From: an uncultured Pseudomonadota bacterium
GTDB lineage: Bacteria; Pseudomonadota; Gammaproteobacteria; Steroidobacterales; Steroidobacteraceae
Length of the DNA: 64,000 nt
Direction of reading: 5' to 3'
NCBI GenBank assembly: GCA_903879335.1
Contig: CAIRLC010000017.1
Location: 62,001 to 126,000, forward strand
Shown: one piece after another, positions 54,269-61,651 of the stretch
How positions within the stretch are numbered: the first letter of the stretch is position 1
Layout: every line of letters starts with the position of its first letter
Notes under the pieces: model-generated
The model's database searches: none
Seen by the model: the letters and a program-made list of their open reading frames with translations, nothing else
Told to the model about the DNA's origin: nothing
Translations under genes and position numbers: made by a program

Positions 54269-55099
54269 TCAATTCGCGCGGTAGAGCACCGGAAATAACG
54301 GGTGCTCCATCGCCGCGCCGGCTGGAAGTTCCTGGTCCAGCCCCGGGAACAACGGGGACGTGACCCATCGCCGCGGGGCATGGGTCACGTCGTCTCCAAG
54401 CACACGCAGAGAAAATACGCGTCGACGCCGACCTGGCTCAACGCCGGCTGAACCGTGTAATGCAAGCATGTGAAATGCGAGTACATCGCCGGGCTCCATC
54501 GCCCATCCCACAATCGGAAATGCAGACCGATTAGCTTCAATCGCGGGCAACTCACTCAAGCTGCCATCTGGGAACCATTTCGCCTCAGCCGACATAAACG
54601 TTCGCGGCATGAGCCATGGGCCCAGATGTGAGCCTGCTACGAATTCCAAAGTGGCCTCGCGACTGACCGGATCAACGGGAATCCAAAAACTAACGTTCTG
54701 GCGTCCTTCGATATTGTAGTAGGGCTGGTCCTGATGCCATGGCGTGCGCTGACGCGTCCCGCTCTCTTTGGTCAGCATATGGTCGTGATAAAGACGAATC
54801 GTGCGACTACCGGTTAGGTGCGCCGCGAGTTCAGCGAGCGGAGTTTCGCGAATGAACTGCTCGTAGGCTGGTATTTCCGACCAGCTACAAAAATCTTCAA
54901 TGAACAAGCCAGGATCTTCCGGACGACTGGCAATTTTTGCTCGAGGGCTAGGGGCTGCAAGATTGCGATCAATACCAGACTTTAAAAGCTCAATCTCGGA
55001 TTGATTCAAGAGACCGCGCAGGATGACAACGCCATCGCGTTGAAAATCGCCGACCTGAGATTCAGCCAGGTAACCCTTTGGCAAGAGTCGTGCAGCCAT
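54269..55099 (-). CDS. Phytanoyl-CoA dioxygenase family 2OG/Fe(II) oxygenase
   Basis: 276 residues from ATG 55099 (a start at 55126 would add nine). PhyH-fold oxygenase with the iron ligands in TPWHQDQPYYNIEG (HxD-type) and MLALHGSAGVEP and the 2OG arginine in RRRVFSLRVLG. Members act on ectoine, phytanoyl-CoA, or quaternary amines and many small molecules. It converges with the mttB-like gene 1 bp apart and is separated from the corrinoid operon by a strong terminator. A substrate among methylated amines is possible but unproven. Confidence 0.82.
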   Translation of the reverse strand: MAARLLPKGYLAESQVGDFQRDGVVILRGLLNQSEIELLKSGIDRNLAAPSPRAKIASRPEDPGLFIEDFCSWSEIPAYEQFIRETPLAELAAHLTGSRTIRLYHDHMLTKESGTRQRTPWHQDQPYYNIEGRQNVSFWIPVDPVSREATLEFVAGSHLGPWLMPRTFMSAEAKWFPDGSLSELPAIEANRSAFPIVGWAMEPGDVLAFHMLALHGSAGVEPGRRRRVFSLRVLGDDVTHAPRRWVTSPLFPGLDQELPAGAAMEHPLFPVLYRAN

Positions 55100-55153
55100 T
55101 CTATTTCCCCTACTCCAACCGGCCACGGTCGCAACCCTGGCCCCTAAAATGAC

Positions 55154-55184
55154 AATGGCCCGATCCTACCGGGATCGGGCCATT
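55154..55184 (-). terminator. Intrinsic terminator of the corrinoid operon
   Basis: A perfect 13-bp stem (AATGGCCCGATCC with GGATCGGGCCATT) around a 5-base loop, followed on the minus strand by GTCATTTTAG. It lies 35 bp past the last gene of the seven-gene leftward operon and before the oxygenase gene, so it ends the operon. Confidence 0.75.
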
Positions 55185-55218
55185 CTAGCGCTTCGTACTA
55201 GCCGGCCCCTTTACCGCT

Positions 55219-57234
55219 TTAAGCGCGCGCCGGACGCCGACTCGGCCGGCGCTCCCGACCTTCGCTGGCCATCGAGATCACGGCCTTAGGCTCAGGAAGG
55301 TTCACCACCTGCCGCAGGTTTGGATAAGGATGAGTCTTGTGCGGGATCGCCATTGAATCGACGAAATGGGCCTGGAATCGAGGCTCAATCGCCGTCTCAA
55401 TCTTCTCGATGCGACGCACGATATCCTGAATCGTTTTCCGCGAGCGGGAATCGAGCAGCGCGATGCGAGCACCGGTACCCGCCGCATTGCCTGCCGAAGT
55501 CACTTCGGACAACACGCAATCCGGGATCATGCCAAGCACCATGGCGTATTTGACGTCGATATGACTGCCGAATGCGCCCGCTAGGCGAATCCGATCCACC
55601 TTCTCAACGCCCAATCGCTCCATCAACAACAGGATGCCGGCATTCAACGCAGCTTTTGCCAATTGGATGGCGCGCACGTCGTTCTGCGTGATCATCAGGC
55701 GCTGCTCACCCTCATGCAGGATGTACGCATAGGTGCGCCCGTTCGGCACGATACGCGGCGAACGCTCAGCCATACCGCCATCGATCACACCGTCCTGATT
55801 GACGATACCGGCCAGATACAACTCGGCCATCACTTCGATGATGCCTGAGCCACAGATGCCCGTAATGCCGGTCTGCGCGATCGCCTCGGCAAACCCGGCT
55901 TCATCTGACCACAGGGTTGAGCCAATGACGCGTAACCGGGGTTCGAACGTCGTCGGATCGATACGAACTCGCTCAATCGCTCCAGGTGCCGCTCGCTGAC
56001 CACAGGAAATCTGCGCGCCTTCAAACGCAGGTCCCGTTGGACTCGAACACGCAACAAGCCGTTCCTTATTGCCCAACACGATTTCTGCGTTCGTACCGAC
56101 GTCCACCAAGAGCGTGATCGGATCAACCAAATCGGGCCTTTCGGCGAGCACCACACCGGCGGTATCCGCACCCACGTGACCCGCAATGCAGGGCAGCACA
56201 TAGACGCGCGCGCACGGCTCAATGGCAATACCCAATTCCGCGGCGGTGAGCGTCACCGCACCATCGATGGCCAACGCGAAAGGTGCACCACCCAGTTCAA
56301 CGGGATCAATCCCAAGCACCAAGTGATGCATGATTGGGTTGCCCACAATCGTCATCTCTAAAATGGAGCCGAGCTCAACGCCGGCCATTTTGGCCACTTC
56401 GGCGGTGAGATCAGCCAGAGCCGAGCGCACAGCGGCGGTCATCTGCTCAGCGCCACCCGGATTCATCATCGAATACGACACGCGACTCATGAGATCTTCG
56501 CCGAAGCGAATCTGCGGATTCATGAGGCCAGCAGAAGCCACCACATCGCCGTTCGTCAGATTGCACAGGTGTGCTGCGATGGTCGTCGAACCCACGTCTA
56601 CGGCAACGCCGTACACGCTCTCACGCAGTCCAGGCCAAACGGCCACGAGCCGGCTACGATCATGAACCGCAACCGTCACCTTCCATTGGCCAGCACGTAA
56701 ACGCTGCTGCAAAACCTTCAGAACGCTCAGATCGCAGGTCAGCCCGGACAGACCCCACTCGCGCTCCAATGAATCCGCGAGACGACGGAAGTCCCCCGAT
56801 GGATCGTGCATATCTGGCTCTTGCACTTCCACATAATGGAGCGTCACGAGCGGATACAACTCGATATCTCGGACTTCAGCCTCCTTGCGAACCACCTGCC
56901 GATGAACTTGGCTCGTCTCAGGGACGTCGACCACCACGTCGCCGGTCAACTTCGCCTGACAGGAGAGCCGTCGGCCACTGGCGAGCAGCTTGCGATTAGC
57001 CAGGCGTTGCTCAGGCGTCGTCATCTCCGACAAGTGCGAGGCGTCTGAGCGGACGCCATGTTTGGCAAATTCGCCGACCTGAATATCGACCTGGCAACGC
57101 GAGCACAACGCTCGCCCACCGCACACGGAGTCGATATCAACGCCGAGTGACCTCGCGGCCGATAGCAGCGACGTACCGATTTCGAAACGCCCTCGTTTAC
57201 CGGAGGGCGTAAATACAACGAGGGCGTCTGTCAC
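55219..57234 (-). CDS. Ferredoxin/ASKHA-domain reductive activator of corrinoid proteins (RamA-like, DUF4445)
   Basis: 671 residues. N-terminal plant-type 2Fe-2S domain with C38, C44, C47 and C92, a linker region, then a large ASKHA ATPase domain (AVDVGSTTIAAHL, ITLLVDVGTNAEIVLG, LAGAFGSHIDVKYA). Family members use ATP hydrolysis to reduce inactive Co(II) corrinoid to Co(I). The C terminus ends in a short Arg-rich tail (RERRPSRRPARA). It is the last gene of the operon starting at 61345. The system needs it because corrinoid Co(I) is oxidised adventitiously, more so in air. Confidence 0.9.
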   Translation of the reverse strand: MTDALVVFTPSGKRGRFEIGTSLLSAARSLGVDIDSVCGGRALCSRCQVDIQVGEFAKHGVRSDASHLSEMTTPEQRLANRKLLASGRRLSCQAKLTGDVVVDVPETSQVHRQVVRKEAEVRDIELYPLVTLHYVEVQEPDMHDPSGDFRRLADSLEREWGLSGLTCDLSVLKVLQQRLRAGQWKVTVAVHDRSRLVAVWPGLRESVYGVAVDVGSTTIAAHLCNLTNGDVVASAGLMNPQIRFGEDLMSRVSYSMMNPGGAEQMTAAVRSALADLTAEVAKMAGVELGSILEMTIVGNPIMHHLVLGIDPVELGGAPFALAIDGAVTLTAAELGIAIEPCARVYVLPCIAGHVGADTAGVVLAERPDLVDPITLLVDVGTNAEIVLGNKERLVACSSPTGPAFEGAQISCGQRAAPGAIERVRIDPTTFEPRLRVIGSTLWSDEAGFAEAIAQTGITGICGSGIIEVMAELYLAGIVNQDGVIDGGMAERSPRIVPNGRTYAYILHEGEQRLMITQNDVRAIQLAKAALNAGILLLMERLGVEKVDRIRLAGAFGSHIDVKYAMVLGMIPDCVLSEVTSAGNAAGTGARIALLDSRSRKTIQDIVRRIEKIETAIEPRFQAHFVDSMAIPHKTHPYPNLRQVVNLPEPKAVISMASEGRERRPSRRPARA

Positions 57235-57239
57235 GACAA

Positions 57240-58166
57240 TTAGGCCGTTGGACGACGGCGATGACCGCCTTCGCGACGTCCGCGACCCGCACCGTCGGCT
57301 GCACCAGCCGCACCGGGCGTTGGCACATCACGGTACTTACGGATCCAGCGCATGCAATCTGGATCGTGACCCATCATGACGTCAGCGCCCATCACGGCCT
57401 GCATCGTTTCAGTGTGTAACGGATTGGTGATGGCCGAGGTCATGCCCGAACCGATCGCCATGGTCAAAAAGGCCGCATTGATACCGTGCCGGTTTGGCAA
57501 GCCGAAGCTCACGTTCGAGGCGCCGCAGGTGGTATTGACCTTGAGTTCGGTCTTCAGGCGGTGCACGAGACGCATCACTTGTACGCCGGCCTGATTGATC
57601 GCGCCGATCGGCATGACCAATGGATCGACCACGACGTCGCTGGCTGGAATGCCGTAGTCCATGGCGCGATGAACAATCTTCTTGGCCACTTCGAAACGGA
57701 CGTCCGGATCTTCAGAAATGCCGGTCTCGTCATTCGAGATGGCAACCACCGCGGCGCCATACTTTTTAACCAGTGGCAACACGGTTTCAAGACGATCGTC
57801 TTCGCCGGTCACCGAATTCACGAGCGCTTTGCCCTTATAGACCGCAAGGCCGGCTTCCAGCGCCGCCACGATTGATGAGTCAATCGAGAGCGGAACGTCG
57901 GTGATCGACTGAACCAGCTGGACTGCTTGAGCCAAAATGGCAGGCTCGTCAGCCAAGGGAATGCCCGCGTTGACGTCCAGCATGTGGGCGCCAGCTTCAA
58001 TCTGCGCGAGAGCGTCCGAGATGACGCGCGAGAAATCACCGGCCGCCATTTCGGCAGCCAGAATCTTCCGACCCGTCGGGTTAATGCGTTCGCCAATGAT
58101 GACGAACGGTCGATCAAAGCCGATGACGACTTCTTTGGTCGCCGAACTGATTACGGTGTCGGTCAT
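57240..58166 (-). CDS. Methyltetrahydrofolate:corrinoid methyltransferase (MtgA/AcsE-like pterin-binding domain)
   Basis: 308 residues of the dihydropteroate synthase-like TIM barrel used by MetH, AcsE and MtgA. Visible: IIGERINPTGRK, HMLDVNAGIPLADE, LSIDSSIVAALEAGL and KALVNSVTGEDDR, then NVSFGLPNRHGINAAFL. It would move the methyl from the corrinoid protein to tetrahydrofolate, making methyl-THF. The last 25 residues are Gly/Arg-rich. Overlaps metF by ATGA, directly linking product and next enzyme. Confidence 0.9.
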   Translation of the reverse strand: MTDTVISSATKEVVIGFDRPFVIIGERINPTGRKILAAEMAAGDFSRVISDALAQIEAGAHMLDVNAGIPLADEPAILAQAVQLVQSITDVPLSIDSSIVAALEAGLAVYKGKALVNSVTGEDDRLETVLPLVKKYGAAVVAISNDETGISEDPDVRFEVAKKIVHRAMDYGIPASDVVVDPLVMPIGAINQAGVQVMRLVHRLKTELKVNTTCGASNVSFGLPNRHGINAAFLTMAIGSGMTSAITNPLHTETMQAVMGADVMMGHDPDCMRWIRKYRDVPTPGAAGAADGAGRGRREGGHRRRPTA

Positions 58167-59176
58167 TGAGAATTACCTTTGATGTTCGTATCGCGATTCG
58201 GATACCAGGGTACCCGGCCTTCCAACACACCGGATCGATCGACGATCTCGGCAACAGTTTCTTCCTGACGGTACGCCATGATGTGTACACCATGAACGCC
58301 CTTGATGCTGCGCGCTTCCTGAATGAGGTCGACACAAATCTGACGACCTTCTTTCGCCTGATCTTCAGCACCCGACAAACGCTTGATCAACGCGTCGGGC
58401 ACGTGCATGCCAGGAACGTTATTCCGCATCCACTCAGCGCCTTTGGCGGTCTTGAAGGGGCCGACGCCAATCAGCAGATATACCTTATCCAGCAGGCCCA
58501 GATCCTCAACGCGGCGCATGAAGTCGCGCAAGCGCTCCATGTCATAGACGTACTGCGTCTGGATAAACTGCGCACCTGCGGCGATTTTCTTCGCAAGGCG
58601 GCTGGCGCGGTGCTCGAGCGGTGCAACCGTTGGGTTCTCGGCAGCGCCGAAGAAAACCTTGGGCGAAGACGTGAGTTTGCGACCACTCTGGAACGTGCCC
58701 TTGTCGCGCATCGTGGTGGCGATCTGCAGCAATGACAGTGAATCCAAGTCGAACACTGGCTTCGATTGCGGATGATCACCCGACTGCACGCCGTCGCCTG
58801 ACAAGGCCAACATGTTGCAAACGCCCATCGCGGCGCCGCCTAGGATGTCGCCTTGAATCGCGATGCGATTCTTGTCCCGACAGGAAATCTGCATGACCGG
58901 TGCGTAACCTGCACGGGTCAACAGGGCGCATACGGCCAAGCTCGACATGTGGCAATTAGCGCCTGACCCATCGGTCGCGTTAATCGCATCGGCATAGCCG
59001 TCGAAGACGCGAGCGCGCTTGTAGACTTCTTCAGGATCGGCCGAATCCGGTGGCGCCAACTCGGTGGTAATCGCAAAGCCACCCGCACGCAGCACGCGCT
59101 CAAGACGGCCTGGTGAAGTATGTCCCGGGAGGATCGGTAGCGCGTGGCCTGCTATTGGTTCGTCGTCGAATCTCAT
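58163..59176 (-). CDS. metF: Methylenetetrahydrofolate reductase, MetF type
   Basis: 337 residues, somewhat longer than E. coli MetF (296). FAD-containing TIM barrel: FAITTELAPPDSADPEEVYKRA, the ADAINATDGSGA loop, GDILGGAAMGVCNMLALSGD and AAGAQFIQTQYVYD. In this setting it should run in the oxidative sense, methyl-THF to methylene-THF, as in methylotrophic acetogens. It overlaps by 4 bp both the methyltransferase and the small cysteine-rich gene. A separate housekeeping MetF is expected elsewhere in the genome. Confidence 0.92.
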   Translation of the reverse strand: MRFDDEPIAGHALPILPGHTSPGRLERVLRAGGFAITTELAPPDSADPEEVYKRARVFDGYADAINATDGSGANCHMSSLAVCALLTRAGYAPVMQISCRDKNRIAIQGDILGGAAMGVCNMLALSGDGVQSGDHPQSKPVFDLDSLSLLQIATTMRDKGTFQSGRKLTSSPKVFFGAAENPTVAPLEHRASRLAKKIAAGAQFIQTQYVYDMERLRDFMRRVEDLGLLDKVYLLIGVGPFKTAKGAEWMRNNVPGMHVPDALIKRLSGAEDQAKEGRQICVDLIQEARSIKGVHGVHIMAYRQEETVAEIVDRSGVLEGRVPWYPNRDTNIKGNSQ

Positions 59177-59646
59177 TTCTTCGCCTCCGACTTAGGTGGC
59201 TCGGTTCGTTCACGCACCACTTTCAACCAAGAAGAGCGTCCTTCAAGGCGACGGTCGACCGGCAATTGCACAACGGCGATCTTGTCCAAACCACCTTTAA
59301 TTCGACCTGCGCCGGTCCAAGCCTCAACCCAGACGCAACGCATTTCTGGCTTAACTTCGCAGTGACCATTGGCACGAACGCCACCGCATGGACCATTGCG
59401 CAAGTTCTTGGGGCAGTTCATCGAGCAACTCATGCCGGTCGATGACAACACGCACTGCCCGCACATTTTGCAGTCGAACAGTAAGCCCTTCACGTTACGC
59501 TCAAGAAACGCAAAAGGCCGCTCGAGGCGCTCATATCCAATCGCGCGCCACAGTGGCGCAAGCGCTACCAGCACTGCTTCGAGGCCGTTGTAGAACCAAT
59601 TGAGGCCGTCCGCATGGCGGACAGACCAACGACGAACGGAATACAT
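59173..59646 (-). CDS. metV: MetV-like zinc/iron-sulfur partner of methylenetetrahydrofolate reductase (MTHFR_C)
   Basis: 157 residues. Eight cysteines (C59, C62, C65, C74, C78, C87, C96, C104) in the pattern CKMCGQCVLSSTG, CSMNCPK, NGPCGGV, CEV, CVW identify the MTHFR_C domain, the same as in acetogen MetV. In acetogens MetV forms a complex with MetF and binds Zn or Fe-S centres. The first 50 residues contain a hydrophobic stretch (WFYNGLEAVLVALAPLW). Overlaps metF by ATGA, so it is expected to be made in equal amounts. Confidence 0.85.
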   Translation of the reverse strand: MYSVRRWSVRHADGLNWFYNGLEAVLVALAPLWRAIGYERLERPFAFLERNVKGLLFDCKMCGQCVLSSTGMSCSMNCPKNLRNGPCGGVRANGHCEVKPEMRCVWVEAWTGAGRIKGGLDKIAVVQLPVDRRLEGRSSWLKVVRERTEPPKSEAKK

Positions 59647-59990
59647 CAGTTAGTCCCCTCAGTTGAATCGGGTACCGGTTCTCGCTGAATGCGATCGTCG
59701 ATGCCCTTCGCACGAATAATGCGTTCTAGGTCTTCATCCGAATAACGCGCCTCGATCTCGGCCGCTGCCGTACTCGCCGCCGACTCTAGGTTGTCGTCAC
59801 AGACCACCGGAGCGCTGCGCTGCCAGTCCGCGAGGTAGGCATCAGAACTGCCCTTGCCGGCTCGCATTGCGGCACGGTCAACCGCTTCCTGAAAGCGATC
59901 AGTGAGCTGAATCTTGGCAACTTCGCGACCGCGCTTGGCAATAACCTGCGCCGGGATATCGCGCCAACTGATGATGATCAACTGCGCCAT
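59646..59990 (-). CDS. 'Virulence factor' domain protein of unknown function
   Basis: 114 residues, small acidic soluble protein. It begins with MAQLIIISWRDIPAQVIAKRG and QLTDRFQEAVDRAAMRAG, which I recognise as the conserved 'virulence factor' Pfam family; the family name is historical and says nothing on activity. The gene overlaps metV by one base and is 9 bp after the DUF1638 gene, thus strictly inside the corrinoid operon. Possibly an assembly or electron-transfer accessory; no cofactor motif apart from one cysteine (VVCDDN). Confidence 0.75.
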   Translation of the reverse strand: MAQLIIISWRDIPAQVIAKRGREVAKIQLTDRFQEAVDRAAMRAGKGSSDAYLADWQRSAPVVCDDNLESAASTAAAEIEARYSDEDLERIIRAKGIDDRIQREPVPDSTEGTN

Positions 59991-59999
59991 CCGATTCTC

Positions 60000-60638
60000 C
60001 TAATGGTTGCCCGGCTCGGCAATGACGCCTATACCCGTGCGCTTCGTCCAGTCGGCGATCGTGTGTTTTAGATCGCCGTACCCCGTATCGACAAATGTCA
60101 GCGGCAAACCGAGCGCCTGCGCCGCTGCCAGCGCGCGCTCATCGAGACCCGCATCAGTGTCCTGCCGCAGGTACACCACACGCGTGTAATGCCTAAAATA
60201 CTCGGCCGCCAATTGTGGGTGCCGATCGAGACCTAACGACTGGAAGACGAGCCGATCAAAATGGCGGACTAGAAAATCCGTCAGGTAGAAGGTTCCCGGT
60301 TCGGCGTCGTGTAAGGCCTCAAACTGCCGACTGGAGGCATAGAACTCGTAGCAATGCGCTCCAGGCAACCGTTCAATGCCAAGCGGCGCAATCGCGCGGT
60401 CTAGTTCTCCGCCGGTTCCGCAGTCCGCGTAGCCGACAAAAATCTTTTCAAAACCCTGCGACCGACCCTCTGCTACCGCCTCAACCACCGCACCCGTGAT
60501 GCGCTCTGGGCGGTTATGTAGTTCAGGCGCTAAACAGGTCACCGTGAGGTGACCCCAGCCATTCATGCGCTTGAGGGACGTGATTTCCCGAGCAAGAGCG
60601 CCGCAGGCGATTACGAGCACAGGGCTCGTCGCGACCAC
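60000..60638 (-). CDS. DUF1638 protein, candidate corrinoid-system accessory
   Basis: 212 residues, cytosolic. DUF1638 is recognised by VLVIACGALAREI, CLAPELHNRPERI, FVGYADCGTGGELDRAI and GAHCYEFYA. The four cysteines C12, C35, C73 and C96, together with H41 and H95, look like a possible metal or cofactor site. DUF1638 genes are often found near MttB and corrinoid genes, but no function is established. Here it is the second gene of the operon, 14 bp after the corrinoid protein gene. Confidence 0.82.
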   Translation of the reverse strand: MVATSPVLVIACGALAREITSLKRMNGWGHLTVTCLAPELHNRPERITGAVVEAVAEGRSQGFEKIFVGYADCGTGGELDRAIAPLGIERLPGAHCYEFYASSRQFEALHDAEPGTFYLTDFLVRHFDRLVFQSLGLDRHPQLAAEYFRHYTRVVYLRQDTDAGLDERALAAAQALGLPLTFVDTGYGDLKHTIADWTKRTGIGVIAEPGNH

Positions 60639-60652
60639 GGCGCTCTCCGGGA

Positions 60653-61345
60653 TCAGCGCGCGGCAGCGCGGCGAGCCGCGACGAGCTGCTTGGCCGTTTC
60701 GACGGCGATGGCCGCGTCACGACAGTACGCGTCAGCGCCAACCGCCTTACCAAACTCTTCATTCAGTGGAGCGCCGCCCACAAGTACGATGAACTTGTCA
60801 CGCATGCCCTGCTCTTTGAGCGTGTCTACAACGACCTTCATGTACGGCATCGTGGTCGTCAGTAGCGCGGACATACCAAGAATGTCTGGCTTGTGCTCGT
60901 CGATGGCCGCCAGATACTTCTCGACCGCATTATTGATGCCAATGTCGATCACTTCGAAGCCCGCGCCTTCGAGCATCATGGCCACGAGGTTCTTGCCGAT
61001 GTCATGGATGTCACCCTTGACGGTGCCGATAACAACCTTGCCGATCGGCTCAACGCCGGTTTCCGCGAGCAACGGCCGCAGAATTTCCATGCCGCCCTTC
61101 ATGGCGTTCGCTGCCAACAGCACTTCGGGAACGAACAAAATGCCGTCACGGAAGTCGATACCCACGATACGCATACCCTCAACGAGCGCGTCGTTGAGCA
61201 CCTTCTCGGCAGACCAACCGCGGCTCAGGAAGATATGGGTCGCTTCTTCGACCTCTTCCTTCAATCCGTTATAGAGGTCGTCGTGGACCTGCTCGGTAAG
61301 TTCCTGATCGTTCAGGCTATTCAGGTCAAAGGCTTCCTCGGACAT
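60653..61345 (-). CDS. Corrinoid (B12-binding) methyl carrier protein, MtbC/MtgC type
   Basis: 230 residues: an N-terminal four-helix cap (about 10-95) and a Rossmann-type B12 domain with the histidine ligand motif D112-I-H114-D-I-G117, then GMSALLTTTM (S159) and VGGAPLN (about 189-195). It carries the methyl on cobalt between the MttB-like enzyme and the folate methyltransferase. First gene of the seven-gene operon and so closest to the promoter. Length equals that of MtbC/MttC proteins. Confidence 0.93.
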   Translation of the reverse strand: MSEEAFDLNSLNDQELTEQVHDDLYNGLKEEVEEATHIFLSRGWSAEKVLNDALVEGMRIVGIDFRDGILFVPEVLLAANAMKGGMEILRPLLAETGVEPIGKVVIGTVKGDIHDIGKNLVAMMLEGAGFEVIDIGINNAVEKYLAAIDEHKPDILGMSALLTTTMPYMKVVVDTLKEQGMRDKFIVLVGGAPLNEEFGKAVGADAYCRDAAIAVETAKQLVAARRAAAR

Positions 61346-61440
61346 CTCGTACTCCCGGAAACAGTGGCAAATTCGGGGTACTCGGACAGCCCCCTACTCG
61401 ATTAAGCGTGCGATGGTACGGCCAAGCGGCTCAATTGGTT

Positions 61441-61498
61441 GGCGGTTTCGCGACTGTCGCATGTCTCATTACGACATAGCCGCCGTTGCGTGACGCAA
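61441..61498 (-). promoter_or_regulatory. Operator candidates upstream of the corrinoid operon
   Basis: Two dyads stand close together. One is nested: GGCGG (61441-61445) with CCGCC (61480-61484), enclosing TGTCG (61455-61459) with CGACA (61472-61476). The other is the perfect palindrome TTGCGT-G-ACGCAA (61486-61498). The TTGCG half-site recurs in the dyad upstream of the dehydrogenase gene, so both may be read by the GlxA/AraC regulator encoded between them. Confidence 0.4.
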
Positions 61499-61583
61499 GT
61501 ACTCCTGCCCACGAACCGACCCAGTACCGAATCCCAAATATTCGCTAGGCCTATGAGTAAATTTGCTTTTCATAGCAACGACA

Positions 61584-61631
61584 AAAACTGACCACTCGTA
61601 CACCCCAATCCACGGTGACTATTACGAGTGG
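61584..61631 (-). terminator. Possible terminator of the GlxA-type regulator gene
   Basis: A 9-bp stem, CCACTCGTA with TACGAGTGG, has a long 22-base loop and is followed on the minus strand by TCAGTTTTTG. It begins about 20 bp after the regulator stop. The long loop lowers confidence. Confidence 0.4.
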
Positions 61632-61651
61632 GTCGCATTCCGACAACCCAA

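Larger units (their letters stand above)
61346..61651. other. 306-bp gap: promoter/operator of the corrinoid operon and regulator 3' end
   Basis: No gene is seen. From right to left it contains a hairpin with T-run after the regulator gene (61584-61631), a 13-bp palindrome (61486-61498), a nested inverted repeat (61441-61484) and then about 95 bp of leader to the corrinoid gene ATG at 61345. I found no cobalamin riboswitch core in it. Confidence 0.6.

Noticed and set aside
61391-61440. GG-N10-GC pattern resembling a sigma-54 promoter before the corrinoid operon (minus strand, around 61408-61423)
   Set aside because: Only the minimal dinucleotides fit and the -12 part is TCGCA rather than TTGCA; such matches are common by chance in GC-rich DNA, and the regulator is AraC type, not an enhancer-binding protein.
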